The notes: a model not told the origin generated them from the sequence alone. DNA of 64,000 bases from Raineyella sp. W15-4 (GCF_033170155.1 NZ_CP137079.1:744001-808000); one strand, 5' to 3'. Shown: positions 35,006 through 43,773, counted from the stretch's first letter. Made by a program: numbers and translations.

Positions 35006-36751
35006 TCAGACCCCAGCCGTCTCGTGGGCGGCGGCGGTCGTCTCCGGGCCAGCGAACGTCCGTACGGCGTGGGCCGCCGTCAGCGCCGCGTGGAAGGCCT
35101 TCGGCAGGTCCTGCGCCAGGCAGGCCACGGCCACGAAGTGGTCGGGCCGGATTGCCACTGCGCCGACGGACCGGACGTCGAACCAGGACTTCAGCGCATT
35201 GGTGGTGTCGCCGACGACGATCGAGGTGGCGCCGAACTGCTCCTCGGCCCAGGGCCGCTGGGTCTCCGAGATGAAGGTGACGAAGCTGCCGCCGAGGCGG
35301 CGGAACAGCGCCACGTCCTCGGCGCCGAGCAGCCGGGTCGGGTCGTTGCCCCAGGCGGCGATGGTCCACCAGTCGCCCAGCACGTCGTCGAGCCGGACGT
35401 TCGTACGATCCGCGGTGATGACCCGCGGCTGGATGAACTGCAGCCCGACCGGGGAGGTCTTCTCCACGGTGTTGCGGAACGGGATGAACCGCCCGCCGCC
35501 GACCCGGGCCTCGGCGGTGCCGGGCCGCAGCGTTTTCTGGTCCACGACCACGCCGCTGCTGTAGCGCGGGATCGGCTTGAACCGCATGTCGGTGAAGTAC
35601 TCCTTCACCTGCGGCAGCACGTTCATTGCCGAGGCGGCGGTGTCGCGGAGGAAGGCGAGGGTCCGGTCGGTCGGCTTGATGATCGAGCCGAAGGTCATCG
35701 ACAGGTCGATCATCGCCTTGGCGTGGTCGGTGCGTTCGGTGGTGTAGGTGTCGAGGATCGCCTCGTCGGTCTGGCCCTTGATCACCGAGGCGAGCTTCCA
35801 GCCGAGGTTGGTGGCGTCACGGACGCCGGAGTTCCAGCCCTGGCCCATCCACACCGGCATCAGGTGCGCGGCGTCGCCGGCGATCAGCACCCGGCCCTTG
35901 CGGAAGGACGAGGCGATCCGACCATGGTGGGTGAAGACCCGGCGGCGGATGACGTCGAGCTGGGTCGAATCCGGCACGTGGTCCTTCAGCAGTTCGGCGA
36001 CGAAGGCGTCGTCCTCGACCTTCTCCGAGGGCTCGTCGTCGAAGAGCATGAACTCCCAGCGCCGCACCGCGTGCGGCAGGCCGATCGACACGTACGGGCG
36101 GGCCGGGTCGGCACCGAGGTAGACGTTCGGGGTGCCCAACGGATCGTTGTTGACGTCGATCACCACCCAGCGGGTGGACGGCGACTTGCCCTCGAACCGG
36201 ACGCCCATCCACTTGCGGGTCGGCGACTTGCCGCCGTCGCAGCCGACGAGGTACTTCGCGTCGATGGTCACGGTCTCGGTGCCGCCGTCCGCCAGCGCGT
36301 GCTCCACGGTCGCGGTGACCGTGTCGGTGCCCTCGGCGATGTCCACCAACGAGTGACCGAAGCGCACCTCGACGCCCGGGTAGCGGGACAGGCCCTCGTA
36401 CAGTGCGTTGTCGACCTCGGGCTGGAGGAAGCCGTGCTTGCGCGTCCAGCCGTACGGCTCGCCCTTGGGGTCGTTGGTGAGGATGACGTCGCCGTGGCCG
36501 TTGACCAGCCGCATCACGTGCTGGGGCACCGTGAAGGGCAGCACCTCCTCGGCCAGGCCGATGGACTGGATCGTCCGGAACGACTCGTCGTCGAGACCGA
36601 CGCCGCGGGGATAGTCGATCAGCGAGGGCAGCTGCTCGACCACGATCGCCGTGACGCCGTACTTGCCGAGGAAGTTCGCCAGGGTCAGGCCCACCGGTCC
36701 GGCGCCGGCGATCAGGACGTCAGTGGTCACGGTTTCGGCGGTCACGGTCAT
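35006..36751 (-). CDS. mhpA: 3-(3-hydroxyphenyl)propionate / 3-hydroxycinnamate hydroxylase (MhpA)
   Basis: FAD and NADH-dependent aromatic hydroxylase that makes 2,3-dihydroxyphenylpropionate, the substrate of MhpB. 581 aa. FAD motif GAGPVGLTLANFLG, the DG motif (LVGCDGGKSPTRKWMGV) and GDAAHLMPVWMGQGWNSGVRDATNLGWKL are as in MhpA; the usual thioredoxin-like C-terminal domain follows. GAAGGAG precedes the ATG. First gene of the mhpA-mhpB-transporter run, divergent from a LysR regulator. No mhpC, D, E or F lies nearby. Confidence 0.93.
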   Translation of the reverse strand: MTVTAETVTTDVLIAGAGPVGLTLANFLGKYGVTAIVVEQLPSLIDYPRGVGLDDESFRTIQSIGLAEEVLPFTVPQHVMRLVNGHGDVILTNDPKGEPYGWTRKHGFLQPEVDNALYEGLSRYPGVEVRFGHSLVDIAEGTDTVTATVEHALADGGTETVTIDAKYLVGCDGGKSPTRKWMGVRFEGKSPSTRWVVIDVNNDPLGTPNVYLGADPARPYVSIGLPHAVRRWEFMLFDDEPSEKVEDDAFVAELLKDHVPDSTQLDVIRRRVFTHHGRIASSFRKGRVLIAGDAAHLMPVWMGQGWNSGVRDATNLGWKLASVIKGQTDEAILDTYTTERTDHAKAMIDLSMTFGSIIKPTDRTLAFLRDTAASAMNVLPQVKEYFTDMRFKPIPRYSSGVVVDQKTLRPGTAEARVGGGRFIPFRNTVEKTSPVGLQFIQPRVITADRTNVRLDDVLGDWWTIAAWGNDPTRLLGAEDVALFRRLGGSFVTFISETQRPWAEEQFGATSIVVGDTTNALKSWFDVRSVGAVAIRPDHFVAVACLAQDLPKAFHAALTAAHAVRTFAGPETTAAAHETAGV

Positions 36752-36854
36752 CGGGAAACTCCTTCGTCGTTGAGCGGAATGAGCTCCATGGTGGGGTGAG
36801 GTGCATCACTCTGTGTGGCCCGTGTCACGTTCCGGCACGCGGAACAACTGGGTC

Positions 36855-36868
36855 TTGTAACATCACAA
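36855..36868. promoter_or_regulatory. TTGT-N6-ACAA dyad in mhpA-lysR divergent promoter
   Basis: TTGTAACATCACAA has 4-bp inverted arms and contains a T-N11-A pattern of the LysR type. It is the only AT-rich spot in the 248-bp divergent region. Candidate operator for the adjacent LysR protein. Confidence 0.4.
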
Positions 36869-36915
36869 AGGATCGTTGTGGGAGGGCTGTGGGTCGTCGG
36901 CAGAGCGCGGCGGTC

Positions 36916-36978
36916 GTCAGCAGGCGTGGGTCGTCAGCGGGCGCGCCCGGTCGTGCGGCGGCCGTCAGCAGGCGTGGG
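36916..36978. repeat. 15-bp direct repeats upstream of lysR-type gene
   Basis: GTCAGCAGGCGTGGG occurs at 36916-36930 and 36964-36978, with a partial copy at 36933-36943. They lie between the candidate operator and the regulator start. Confidence 0.6.
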
Positions 36979-36999
36979 GCGACCGGGAACGGAGGGCGG

Positions 37000-37959
37000 A
37001 TGGACAGCGACGACGTGGACACCCGGCTGGTGCGGGCCTACCTCGCGGTGGCGCGGGAGGGCAGCTTCACCCGCGCCGCGGCGGTGCTCGGGGTCACCCA
37101 GCAGGCGGTCAGCCACCAGGTGCGCCGACTGGAGGATCTGCTCGGGCAGCGGCTCTTCGTCCGGCACGGCGCCGGGGTGGCGCTGACCGCGAAGGGTTTC
37201 GACCTGCGTCCGCAGGCCGAGGCGCTGGTCCGGGCCGCCGACGTGATGTTCCGGCGGGCCCGCGGCGCCGAGGGGGTGATCCGGGTCGGTGAGATCCGCG
37301 GCCGGCGGATGATGCAGGAGGTGTGGGCCAGCCATCGGCGGCACCGGCCGCAGGACGTCGTCAGCGTCCAGGACCTCACCGGGGAGGAGCAGGTGGAGGC
37401 ACTGCTGGCCGGCCACCTCGACATCGCGATGGACCGGCTCACCGAGGAACTGCCGGGGATCGCCCAGACCCCGCTGCGGTTCGACCCGCTGATGGTGATG
37501 ACCGTACGCGAGCTCGACCATCCGACCCTGCGCAGCACCCGGTTGGGCAACGCGTTCACCTCCCGGGAGCGGTTCCGCGGCTGGCAGAAGTTCTGCTCGG
37601 TGGTGCAGGAGGAGCTCAACCTGGTGTTCGAGCGCGTCCCGCACGACATCACCATGCTGGAGGCGATCGGGCAGGGCCAGATCCGCGGGGCCTATCCGCC
37701 GGTCGTCGCGCTGCAGGGGCTGCGGGACTACCCGGGTGCGGAGGGCTTCACCTTCCAGTGGTTCGAGGACGTGCAGCCGTATTTCGCCTGGTCACTGCTG
37801 TGGCGGACCGACGAGACCCGCTCGGAGGTGCTGGCCTTCGTCGACACCGCCCGGGACGTGGCCCGGGCCAAGGGATGGCTCCGGTTGGCGCCCGGTGCGG
37901 CCCCGGCCTGGTTCCCCTCCGACGGGGTGCTCGGGGCCGCGGACGCGGAGCCGGCGTAG
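37000..37959 (+). CDS. LysR-family transcriptional regulator
   Basis: 319 aa. The N-terminal winged HTH (residues 6-66: VRAYLAVAREGSFTRAAAVLGVTQQAVSHQVRRLEDLLGQRLFVR) is classical; the effector domain follows. It is divergent from mhpA and so the probable activator of the phenylpropionate genes. Note that E. coli MhpR is IclR-type, so this is a different regulator in the same role. GGAGGG lies just before the ATG at 37000; the frame is open to 36796 but crosses the promoter. Confidence 0.85.
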   Translation: MDSDDVDTRLVRAYLAVAREGSFTRAAAVLGVTQQAVSHQVRRLEDLLGQRLFVRHGAGVALTAKGFDLRPQAEALVRAADVMFRRARGAEGVIRVGEIRGRRMMQEVWASHRRHRPQDVVSVQDLTGEEQVEALLAGHLDIAMDRLTEELPGIAQTPLRFDPLMVMTVRELDHPTLRSTRLGNAFTSRERFRGWQKFCSVVQEELNLVFERVPHDITMLEAIGQGQIRGAYPPVVALQGLRDYPGAEGFTFQWFEDVQPYFAWSLLWRTDETRSEVLAFVDTARDVARAKGWLRLAPGAAPAWFPSDGVLGAADAEPA

Positions 37960-38052
37960 CCAGTCGGCTGCCCGCCTCCGATTCCTGGATCGATGGTTGA
38001 ACTCACCCGGCAATCCAGGAATGGCGCGGCGACCTCATGGTCGCGCGAGGTC

Positions 38053-38577
38053 TCAGAGGTGCTCGACCAGCCCCGCTCCCCAGGCGCGGGCCCGCTCCGA
38101 CTCGCCGTCGAGCAGCGGCCCGGGCGTGCCCGCCACCCAGAAGGTCTCGCCTCGCTCGACGTCCGGGATGCCGCGGCCGTGCAGGGCCTTCGCGGCGCTC
38201 CTGGCCGCCGAGCCGGGCACGAAGGCCTTCTTGACCTTGGTGTCGAAGGTGACCACGGTGACGTGCGGGGGCACCGACGCCTTGGCGATCCACTCCCGTA
38301 CGCCGGTGGCCTTGCGGGCGGGATCGGTGTCCTGTGCCTTCTCCAGGGCGTCCTCCCGGGTCGATTCCCGGCTCATCGAGAGGGCATGGGTGGGGCCGCC
38401 CAGGACCAGCAGGGTGACGTCGTCGGGCAGGGCCTCGGGGGCCTCGGTGACTTCCTGGAGGGTCAGCGGGACGCTGTCGCCGCGCTGCGTCAGTGCTTCG
38501 CGCAGGCCGTCGGCCACTGCCTCCGCGATCGATTTCGTGTTGCCGAACATGGACTCGTAGACCACGAGAACGCTCAT
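38053..38577 (-). CDS. Flavodoxin-like protein
   Basis: 174 aa. The FMN phosphate loop YESMFGNTKSIAEA at residues 7-20 and LLVLGGPTHALSMS show the flavodoxin fold. It resembles the actinobacterial flavodoxins used in stress or electron transfer rather than an enzyme. A remnant gene on the same strand ends at its start codon. Confidence 0.85.
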   Translation of the reverse strand: MSVLVVYESMFGNTKSIAEAVADGLREALTQRGDSVPLTLQEVTEAPEALPDDVTLLVLGGPTHALSMSRESTREDALEKAQDTDPARKATGVREWIAKASVPPHVTVVTFDTKVKKAFVPGSAARSAAKALHGRGIPDVERGETFWVAGTPGPLLDGESERARAWGAGLVEHL

Positions 38578-38930
38578 GGGTCCAGCGTCCCATCGGTGGG
38601 GGACACGACGGGAGGGCCGGTGCGCCCGGTTCCCGAGAGCTGCATCACGTCCGGGTCAGAGCAGCTCCACGTACCCGTCGGTGCCGTTGACACGGCTCCG
38701 CCGATGCCCTTGGTGTCGTCGGCACCGAGGCGGGACAGCCCCTCGAGCAGCGCAGCCAGTGCCGGGTCGCCGGCGACGGCGTCCGTATGCGCGTCGGTGG
38801 TGATGCAGAATCCCTCGGGCACCCGCACCCCGTCGATCCGGGACAGTTCTCCCAGATTGGCGCCCTTGCCACCGGCGACCGCGATCATCGTCGCGTCGAG
38901 CTGCTCGAACCCCAGCACGTATCCGGTCAT
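38574..38930 (-). pseudogene. Remnant of PEP synthase / rifampicin phosphotransferase gene
   Basis: The first 80 or so residues (MTGYVLGFEQLDATMIAVAGGKGANLGELSRI, RVPEGFCITTDA) match the N-terminus of the ATP-grasp domain of PEP synthase and of rifampin phosphotransferase (Rph), proteins of about 800-870 aa. The rest is gone: after LEGLSRLGADD only about 40 unrelated residues remain before the stop. Clearly a deletion remnant. Confidence 0.7.
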
Positions 38931-39173
38931 CCATGTCTCCCATCGCCCGACCTGCCACGCCGGGCCGGTGCGGCTCGGCAGCCCAGTGCGTGACCGGGTG
39001 AGGCCCCGGCGCGAGTCGGTGGTCCTTGTCCACCGACTATCCACTGTGCAGCATGAACGCCCAGTTGACTCTGAGTTCGGCGAACCGGCCACCCGGTGGT
39101 CGGCGCAGACCGTACGACCCGCGCCGGCCGGTGGAGGCTGGGCCCGGGCCCCTCCGCGCCGGCGGCGTTCGCC

Positions 39174-39698
39174 TCACGAGCCGGCCGGGCTTGTCCGCGG
39201 CTGCTGATCCTGGGGTGTGTCGAGGGCGGCGAGGAGAGCGACAGCTGCTGTGACGTCGGTCGACTCCGGGAGGAGGGTTTCGAGCAGGCTGCCCCATTCG
39301 GCCCGGACCCGAGCGGCGATCTGCCGGGCCTCGTCGGTCAGGTTCAGGTGGGCCACGCGTCCGTCGTGCGGGTCGGCCGTCCTGGTCACCAGGCCCTTGG
39401 CCTCCAGTGAACGAAGTCCCGCGCTGGCATTGCTGCCCTGCATGACGAGGTCCGCGGCGACCTGGGTACGGCTGGTCCCGGGGTGGTCATCGACGTACCG
39501 CAGCAGCATGCTCTCCACCGCGCCGAGCGGGGTGATCCCCGGGTCCTGGAAGCGGTGTGCCTCGATCCTGCGGGCGACGCGGACGATGAGGTCGGCCAGT
39601 TGGCCGAGCTGGGTGACCCGATCGGGCGCGTCGGGCGCATCGGGTGCGGGGGGCGCGGCACTGCACATGGAGCTGACCTGCCTGTTCACTAGATACAT
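39174..39698 (-). CDS. MarR-family transcriptional regulator
   Basis: 174 aa. Winged HTH with TSRTQVAADLVMQGSNASAGLRSLEAKGLVTRTADPHDGRVAHLNLTDEAR, the classic MarR DNA-binding and wing region. Divergent from a DHA2 drug exporter whose promoter it probably represses. The ATG at 39698 lies inside an AT-rich palindromic stretch, with TATAAT (39704-39709, minus) 5 nt upstream; an in-frame ATG at 39668 is the alternative. Confidence 0.88.
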   Translation of the reverse strand: MYLVNRQVSSMCSAAPPAPDAPDAPDRVTQLGQLADLIVRVARRIEAHRFQDPGITPLGAVESMLLRYVDDHPGTSRTQVAADLVMQGSNASAGLRSLEAKGLVTRTADPHDGRVAHLNLTDEARQIAARVRAEWGSLLETLLPESTDVTAAVALLAALDTPQDQQPRTSPAGS

Positions 39699-39716
39699 AT
39701 GATATTATACGTATAT
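39690..39716. promoter_or_regulatory. AT-rich operator/promoter between MarR and DHA2 genes
   Basis: 27 bp of nearly pure A/T in a GC-rich genome, with a perfect TATACGTATA palindrome (39706-39715), an imperfect ATATGATAT, and a consensus TATAAT on the minus strand. Likely promoter for marR and MarR binding site. Confidence 0.6.
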
Positions 39717-39771
39717 CCGACGACCTTTGATGCCGGTCGGTACCAGCCATTCCTCCCGGAAAGGTCTTCCC

Positions 39772-41196
39772 TTGGCAACCCCCATGAAGCCGTCCCACCC
39801 GTTCCTGGTCCTGCTCGGGCCGCTCATCTCCGGGTTCATCGGCCTGTTCAGTGAGGCGGCCCTGAATATCGCTCTGCCGGACTTCATGGGCATCTTCCGG
39901 ATCAGCGCGGCGACGGTGCAGTGGCTGACGACCGGGTACCTGCTTGTCGTCGGCGTGCTGTTGCCGATGTCGAGCCTGCTCGTCCGCTGGTTCACCACCC
40001 GGCAGTTGGTGTTCACCACCCAGGTCGCGTTCGTCGTGGGCGCTGTCGTCAGTGGCCTGTCCGGAAGTTTCGGCATGCTCCTCGTCGGACGACTCATCCA
40101 GGGCATCGCCACCGGCATCCTCATTCCGCTCATTGTCAGCACCGCCGTCGCCGCGTTCCCTCCGCAGCGGCGGGGGCGGGCAATGGGCCTCATCGGGTTG
40201 GTCCTCATGTTCGCTCCTGCCATCAGTCCGGTCGTCGCCGGCCTGATCCTGGAGCTGGCGAGCTGGAAATGGATCTTCTGGATGATGCTCCCGTTCGTGG
40301 TGGCCTCGTTCATCGTCTCGGTCATCTTCCTGCGCAACGTCCGGGAGATCACCCGACCCCACGTCGACGTGGCGTCGATCGTCCTGTCGACAGCGGGCTT
40401 CGGGCTGTTCGTCTTCGGTCTGAGCTCGATCGCCGACCAGGGCTGGTCCAGCCCGCTCGTCTACGGCAGTCTCGTCGTCGGTGTGATGGCCCTGGTGCTG
40501 TTCGTACGGCGGCAGCTGCGCCTGACCGATCCCGTCCTCGATGTCCGGGCTTTCACCCGGCGCAACTTCTCGGTGGCCGCGGCGACCATCTTCGTCAACG
40601 GCGCCCTGGTCCTGAGCGTCATCTACCTGATCCCGATGTACCTCCAGCAAGGCCTGGCCGTCGGGGCCCTGGCTGCCGGGCTCGTCATGCTCCCGGGTGG
40701 GCTTGTCAACGGAGTCTTCTCGGTCTGGGCGGGCCGGGCGACCGACCTCCACAAGCCCTGGGTTCTTGCCCGGATCGGCTTCGGCGTCGCGATTGTCGGC
40801 GGCCTGCTCTTCCTGCTCATCGGTGCCGGCACGCCGATCTGGCTGCTGATCCTCGCCCACAGTGTCGTCATGGTCGGTGTCCCGATCGCCATGACGTCGG
40901 GTCAGACCTACGGACTCAACTCGCTGCCGAGCAGCCTCGGCGCCGACGGAAGCACCATCGTCAGCACTCTGCAGCAGATCGGTGGGGCCGTCGGCACCGC
41001 GCTCGGCGCCAATCTGCTCAGTGTGGGCACACAGTCCGCTCCGCCAGTCGCGACCGTCGCCGCAGCTACAGTCACCGGGGTGCGGTACGGCTTCTTGTGC
41101 GCCCTCGTCCTGGCGGCCGTCGGACTCGTCCTTGCCTGCCTGTTCCGGACTCCCCAGCACGCCTCGGCGGGGGATCGGAGGGAGGTGACAGGCTAG
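39772..41196 (+). CDS. MFS multidrug exporter, DHA2 (EmrB/QacA) family
   Basis: 474 aa, about 14 membrane helices. EAALNIALPDFMGIFRISAATVQWLTTGYLL and GRLIQGIATGILIPL (motif C region) are DHA2 hallmarks. Proton-driven export of drugs or metabolites is expected. TTG 39772 is chosen because GGAAAGG lies 7 nt before it; ATG 39784 is the alternative. It is transcribed divergently from marR. Confidence 0.88.
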   Translation: MATPMKPSHPFLVLLGPLISGFIGLFSEAALNIALPDFMGIFRISAATVQWLTTGYLLVVGVLLPMSSLLVRWFTTRQLVFTTQVAFVVGAVVSGLSGSFGMLLVGRLIQGIATGILIPLIVSTAVAAFPPQRRGRAMGLIGLVLMFAPAISPVVAGLILELASWKWIFWMMLPFVVASFIVSVIFLRNVREITRPHVDVASIVLSTAGFGLFVFGLSSIADQGWSSPLVYGSLVVGVMALVLFVRRQLRLTDPVLDVRAFTRRNFSVAAATIFVNGALVLSVIYLIPMYLQQGLAVGALAAGLVMLPGGLVNGVFSVWAGRATDLHKPWVLARIGFGVAIVGGLLFLLIGAGTPIWLLILAHSVVMVGVPIAMTSGQTYGLNSLPSSLGADGSTIVSTLQQIGGAVGTALGANLLSVGTQSAPPVATVAAATVTGVRYGFLCALVLAAVGLVLACLFRTPQHASAGDRREVTG

Positions 41197-41293
41197 GTCA
41201 GCGGCCGGCCCGAGGCCTCCGCGATACAGGCGTCCGCAGGGTGCTTCGTGGTGACGAGTCGCAGAGCCTCGATGGGATGGTGGGGTGGAGTTG

Positions 41294-41758
41294 TCAGTCG
41301 GCGTTGGTCGCCGCGATGCGGATCTCCTCCAGCTCCCGTCGCAGCATCCGCCGGGTGAACGCGGCGCCGAGCGGGCCCATCACCGTCCACAGCACCCGCT
41401 GCAGCCGGGAGGCCCCCGGCTGGTCGGCGGCGAAGGTGATGGTGAGCAGGGTGCCGCCACCCTGCGGGTTGAGCTCCATCGTCGTGGTGTAGAAGACCCC
41501 CTCGGCGACCGAGCTGACGACCGTACGGACCTCGGGGACCGCTTCCGCGACCTCCAGTTCCTGGGTCTCGGTGCGGCCCAGCATCGTCCGTGTCTCCCGC
41601 CAACGGGTGCCGACGTCGTACGGCCCCTCGGTGAGCCGTTCCACCGCGGTGATGCTCGGGATCGTCGTGGTCGCGTGGTCGAGGTCGGTGAGCACCCGCC
41701 ACACCCGTTCGGGACGGGCGGCGACGGTGCCGCTGACGGTGATGGAGTGTCCTGCCAC
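41294..41758 (-). CDS. SRPBCC (polyketide cyclase/START-like) family protein
   Basis: 154 aa, one helix-grip domain (SITVSGTVAARPERVWRVLTDLDHATTTIPSITAVERLT at the start). Small ligand-binding fold; function unknown. GTG start with GGAAGGA about 7 nt upstream. It is convergent with the DHA2 gene. Confidence 0.75.
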   Translation of the reverse strand: MAGHSITVSGTVAARPERVWRVLTDLDHATTTIPSITAVERLTEGPYDVGTRWRETRTMLGRTETQELEVAEAVPEVRTVVSSVAEGVFYTTTMELNPQGGGTLLTITFAADQPGASRLQRVLWTVMGPLGAAFTRRMLRRELEEIRIAATNAD

Positions 41759-41853
41759 GTCGGGTCCTTCCGGGAGGGGATATCAGCGGCAGCCTAGGCG
41801 ACCGTCGGGCCGGGCCGCAGGGTTCGCGGCGTGTTCACCTTTCGGCTACCTCG

Positions 41854-42009
41854 GTGCCATCGCTCGGTCTCTTCAACCGCTGGACCGCCCGGGCCGGTGT
41901 CACGATCGGCAGCGGCATCGCCCGCCGGTTCGGCGAGAACGACGGTGTGTTGCACTGCACGTACGCCATCACCGGCCCACTGACCAAGTTCCTGGCTAAC
42001 CGACCCTGA
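41854..42009 (+). pseudogene. Short gene fragment (about 51 codons), unidentified
   Basis: In the 343-bp gap 41759-42101 a frame ending at TGA 42009 reads GLFNRWTARAGVTIGSG, RRFGENDGVLHCTYAIT and GPLTKFLANRP. It has the composition of a real protein C-terminus but no start signal or N-terminal part. I do not recognise the family. Likely the tail of a deleted gene. Two hairpins follow directly. Confidence 0.3.
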
Positions 42010-42019
42010 CCCGACTCTC

Positions 42020-42053
42020 CGGCGCACAATGCGCCGAGGTGGTTCACCACCTC
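42020..42053. terminator. Two adjacent perfect hairpins
   Basis: CGGCGCA-CAA-TGCGCCG (42020-42036) followed at once by GAGGTGGT-TC-ACCACCTC (42036-42053). They sit just after the fragment ending at 42009, as paired terminators might. Confidence 0.45.
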
Positions 42054-42101
42054 TTCATGATGGGCCATCTCGGCGTTGCCGTCACTCACGGAAATCCCCC
42101 G

Positions 42102-42503
42102 CTATGTCTCGCTTGTGTAGTTTGCGGGAGCGTCGATGACATCGAGGATCTCTCGTGCTACCCAGTAGATTCGTCCACCTCGACCGATACTTCCTATCTC
42201 TGTCAACCAGGAAAGTTCGACAGCCTTGGCGATGAGGTTCCGTGCGCCTTGGTTGGTCAAGCCTGTCTTCCGTTCGACCGACTTGACTGTGACGAATGGG
42301 TTGGCGAAGAGAATGTTGGCGAGGCTGGGCAAGCGTGACCTGGTGGCTGCCGCCGTATTCAGGTATTTTTCCCTGATCTGAATGAGTCGGATGGATCGGG
42401 TGTTGGCGTCTGTCGCCTGCTCGGTGACCGCGTGTGCGGGGTCATACCCGCAGGTGAGGCTGGTCACCATCGACAGAGCCGTCGATGGGAAGAAAGGGAC
42501 CAC
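42102..42503 (-). pseudogene. C-terminal remnant of a Fic-family protein gene
   Basis: 133-codon frame. From about residue 27 on (RSIRLIQIREKYLN, RLPSLANILFANPFVTVKSVERKTGLTNQGARNLIAKAVELSWLTEI and RIYWVAREILDVID) it matches the C-terminal winged-helix part of Fic/DOC adenylyltransferases. The catalytic HPFxxGNGR domain is absent; the first 26 codons come from the promoter region of the opposite gene. A deletion remnant. Confidence 0.7.
42435..42452. promoter_or_regulatory. Dyad upstream of monooxygenase gene
   Basis: TGCGGG-GTCATA-CCCGCA, 6-bp perfect arms with a 6-bp spacer, 56 bp before the original ATG (42508) of the BVMO-esterase gene. Candidate operator. Confidence 0.35.
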
Positions 42504-42507
42504 CCAG

Positions 42508-42580
42508 ATGACCGATCCTCAGGCCACCGGCCGCACCGCCCCCGCCGCGCAGGACGTGGCGGACACGCAGACTGGAGTGT
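42508..42580 (+). pseudogene. 5' piece of BVMO-esterase gene, cut off by IS
   Basis: ATG 42508 (AAAGGG upstream) begins a frame MTDPQATGR...DTQTGV that runs into the IS3-family element. Joining base 42576 to base 43817, which removes the element and one GTGT copy, gives an unbroken frame TQTGVSTNPETVQ. This is therefore the original first 23 codons of the monooxygenase-esterase gene. Confidence 0.75.
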
Positions 42581-42601
42581 TTCCGTTAAAGTAGACAGAG
42601 T

Positions 42602-43486
42602 TTAGCTGGCGAGTTCGTAGAGGTGTCTATATCCTAGTTCGAATTCTTCTGGTGTCAAGTATTCGAGTGCGGAGTGGCGGCGTGTGCGGTTGTAGTACTC
42701 CTCGATCCAGCTGAATGTTGCTTTCTTCAACGACTGCAGGTCCGGCCAGGGGCGGGTGTGGATCAGTTCCTTCTTGTAGCTGGCAAAGAACGACTCGGAT
42801 ACGGCGTTGTCGTAGCAGATCCCGGTCCGACCCAGGGAACGGCGAATCTTGTGCTTCTTGCAGTAGGCGGCGAAATCCTGCGAGGTGTATTGCGTTCCAC
42901 GATCGCTGTGAAATATCACGCGTCGAGGTGGCCTGCGGTGCTTGACTGCCATATCCAGCGCATCGGTGACCAGAGACGTTCGCATGTGGGTATCGAGTGC
43001 CCAGCCAACAACCTTGCGTGAGTGCAGGTCGATCACGGTCGCCAGGTAGGCCCACCCGTTCCAGGTCTTGATGTAGGTGATATCACCACACCATTTCTGG
43101 TTCGGTTTCTTGGCGCTGAAGTCGCGGGCGATCAGGTCGGGCGCCGGCACGGGCCGGTCTCCGGGCTCGGTGGTGCGCTTCCAGACCCTGGGGTGGCGTC
43201 CCTGCAGACCGAGGGCACGCATGAGGCGCCACACGCGCCTGCGACCGACGTAGTAACCAGCGGCGGCGAGTTCGGCATGGATCCGGCGCACGCCCGGGTT
43301 ACCGGCCAGCGCGTCGAAGTAGCCCTTGATCAGCCGGGACAACTTCGCGTCGGCGTGCTCGCGTTCCGACGGCGATATTGAGCGCCATTTGTAGTAGCCC
43401 GATCTGGAGACGCCGAGTTGATCGCACATGAACGTGACGGGGTAGGCGCTCGAGTCGGCCCAGTCCGCGATCGCGGCGAAGATCAC
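42602..43486 (-). CDS. IS3-family transposase OrfB (DDE integrase)
   Basis: 294-residue frame. The N-terminal HTH_21 region (LGVSRSGYYKW) is followed by an rve integrase core with the DDE residues in WCGDITYI, HSDRGTQY and NAVSESFF. It overlaps orfA by 4 nt and is normally made as an OrfAB fusion by -1 frameshifting at the A7 run 43516-43522; the orfB frame is open through that run. It appears intact. Confidence 0.93.
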   Translation of the reverse strand: MIFAAIADWADSSAYPVTFMCDQLGVSRSGYYKWRSISPSEREHADAKLSRLIKGYFDALAGNPGVRRIHAELAAAGYYVGRRRVWRLMRALGLQGRHPRVWKRTTEPGDRPVPAPDLIARDFSAKKPNQKWCGDITYIKTWNGWAYLATVIDLHSRKVVGWALDTHMRTSLVTDALDMAVKHRRPPRRVIFHSDRGTQYTSQDFAAYCKKHKIRRSLGRTGICYDNAVSESFFASYKKELIHTRPWPDLQSLKKATFSWIEEYYNRTRRHSALEYLTPEEFELGYRHLYELAS

Positions 43487-43773
43487 CGCTGGTCTTTCGC
43501 GAACCAGGCAGCTACTTTTTTTGCGAACTCCGCCTCCATCCGCAGCCGCTTGTTCTCCTCGCGAAGGCGCTCGAGCTCGGCTCGTTCGTCGCCGTTCAGT
43601 TCACGGTCAGGCTGCTTTCCCTCGTCGCGTGCCTTCTTCACCCATTTCCCCAAGGTCATCTCGTGGACGCCGATACTGCGGGCAACATCAGGGTTCGTTC
43701 GGCCACCATCGATGACCAAGGATACCGCGTTCGCTTTGTACTCATCGGTGAAGCGTCGCCGGGTCGATCCCAT
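43483..43773 (-). CDS. IS3-family transposase OrfA (HTH protein)
   Basis: 96 aa. HTH_Tnp_1 domain (RRFTDEYKANAVSLVIDGGRTNPDVARSIGVHEMTLGKWVKKARDE) followed by a leucine-zipper-like coiled coil (AELERLREENKRLRMEAEF). It binds the IS ends. It carries the A7 slippery run near its 3' end. Confidence 0.92.
   Translation of the reverse strand: MGSTRRRFTDEYKANAVSLVIDGGRTNPDVARSIGVHEMTLGKWVKKARDEGKQPDRELNGDERAELERLREENKRLRMEAEFAKKVAAWFAKDQR
43516..43522 (-). promoter_or_regulatory. A7 slippery site for -1 programmed frameshift
   Basis: Seven A followed by G on the minus strand, read GCA-AAA-AAA-GTA in orfA. A -1 slip gives AGT-AGC-TGC and stays open into orfB (reaching VIFAAIADW), making the OrfAB transposase. 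This is the standard IS3-family arrangement. Confidence 0.85.
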
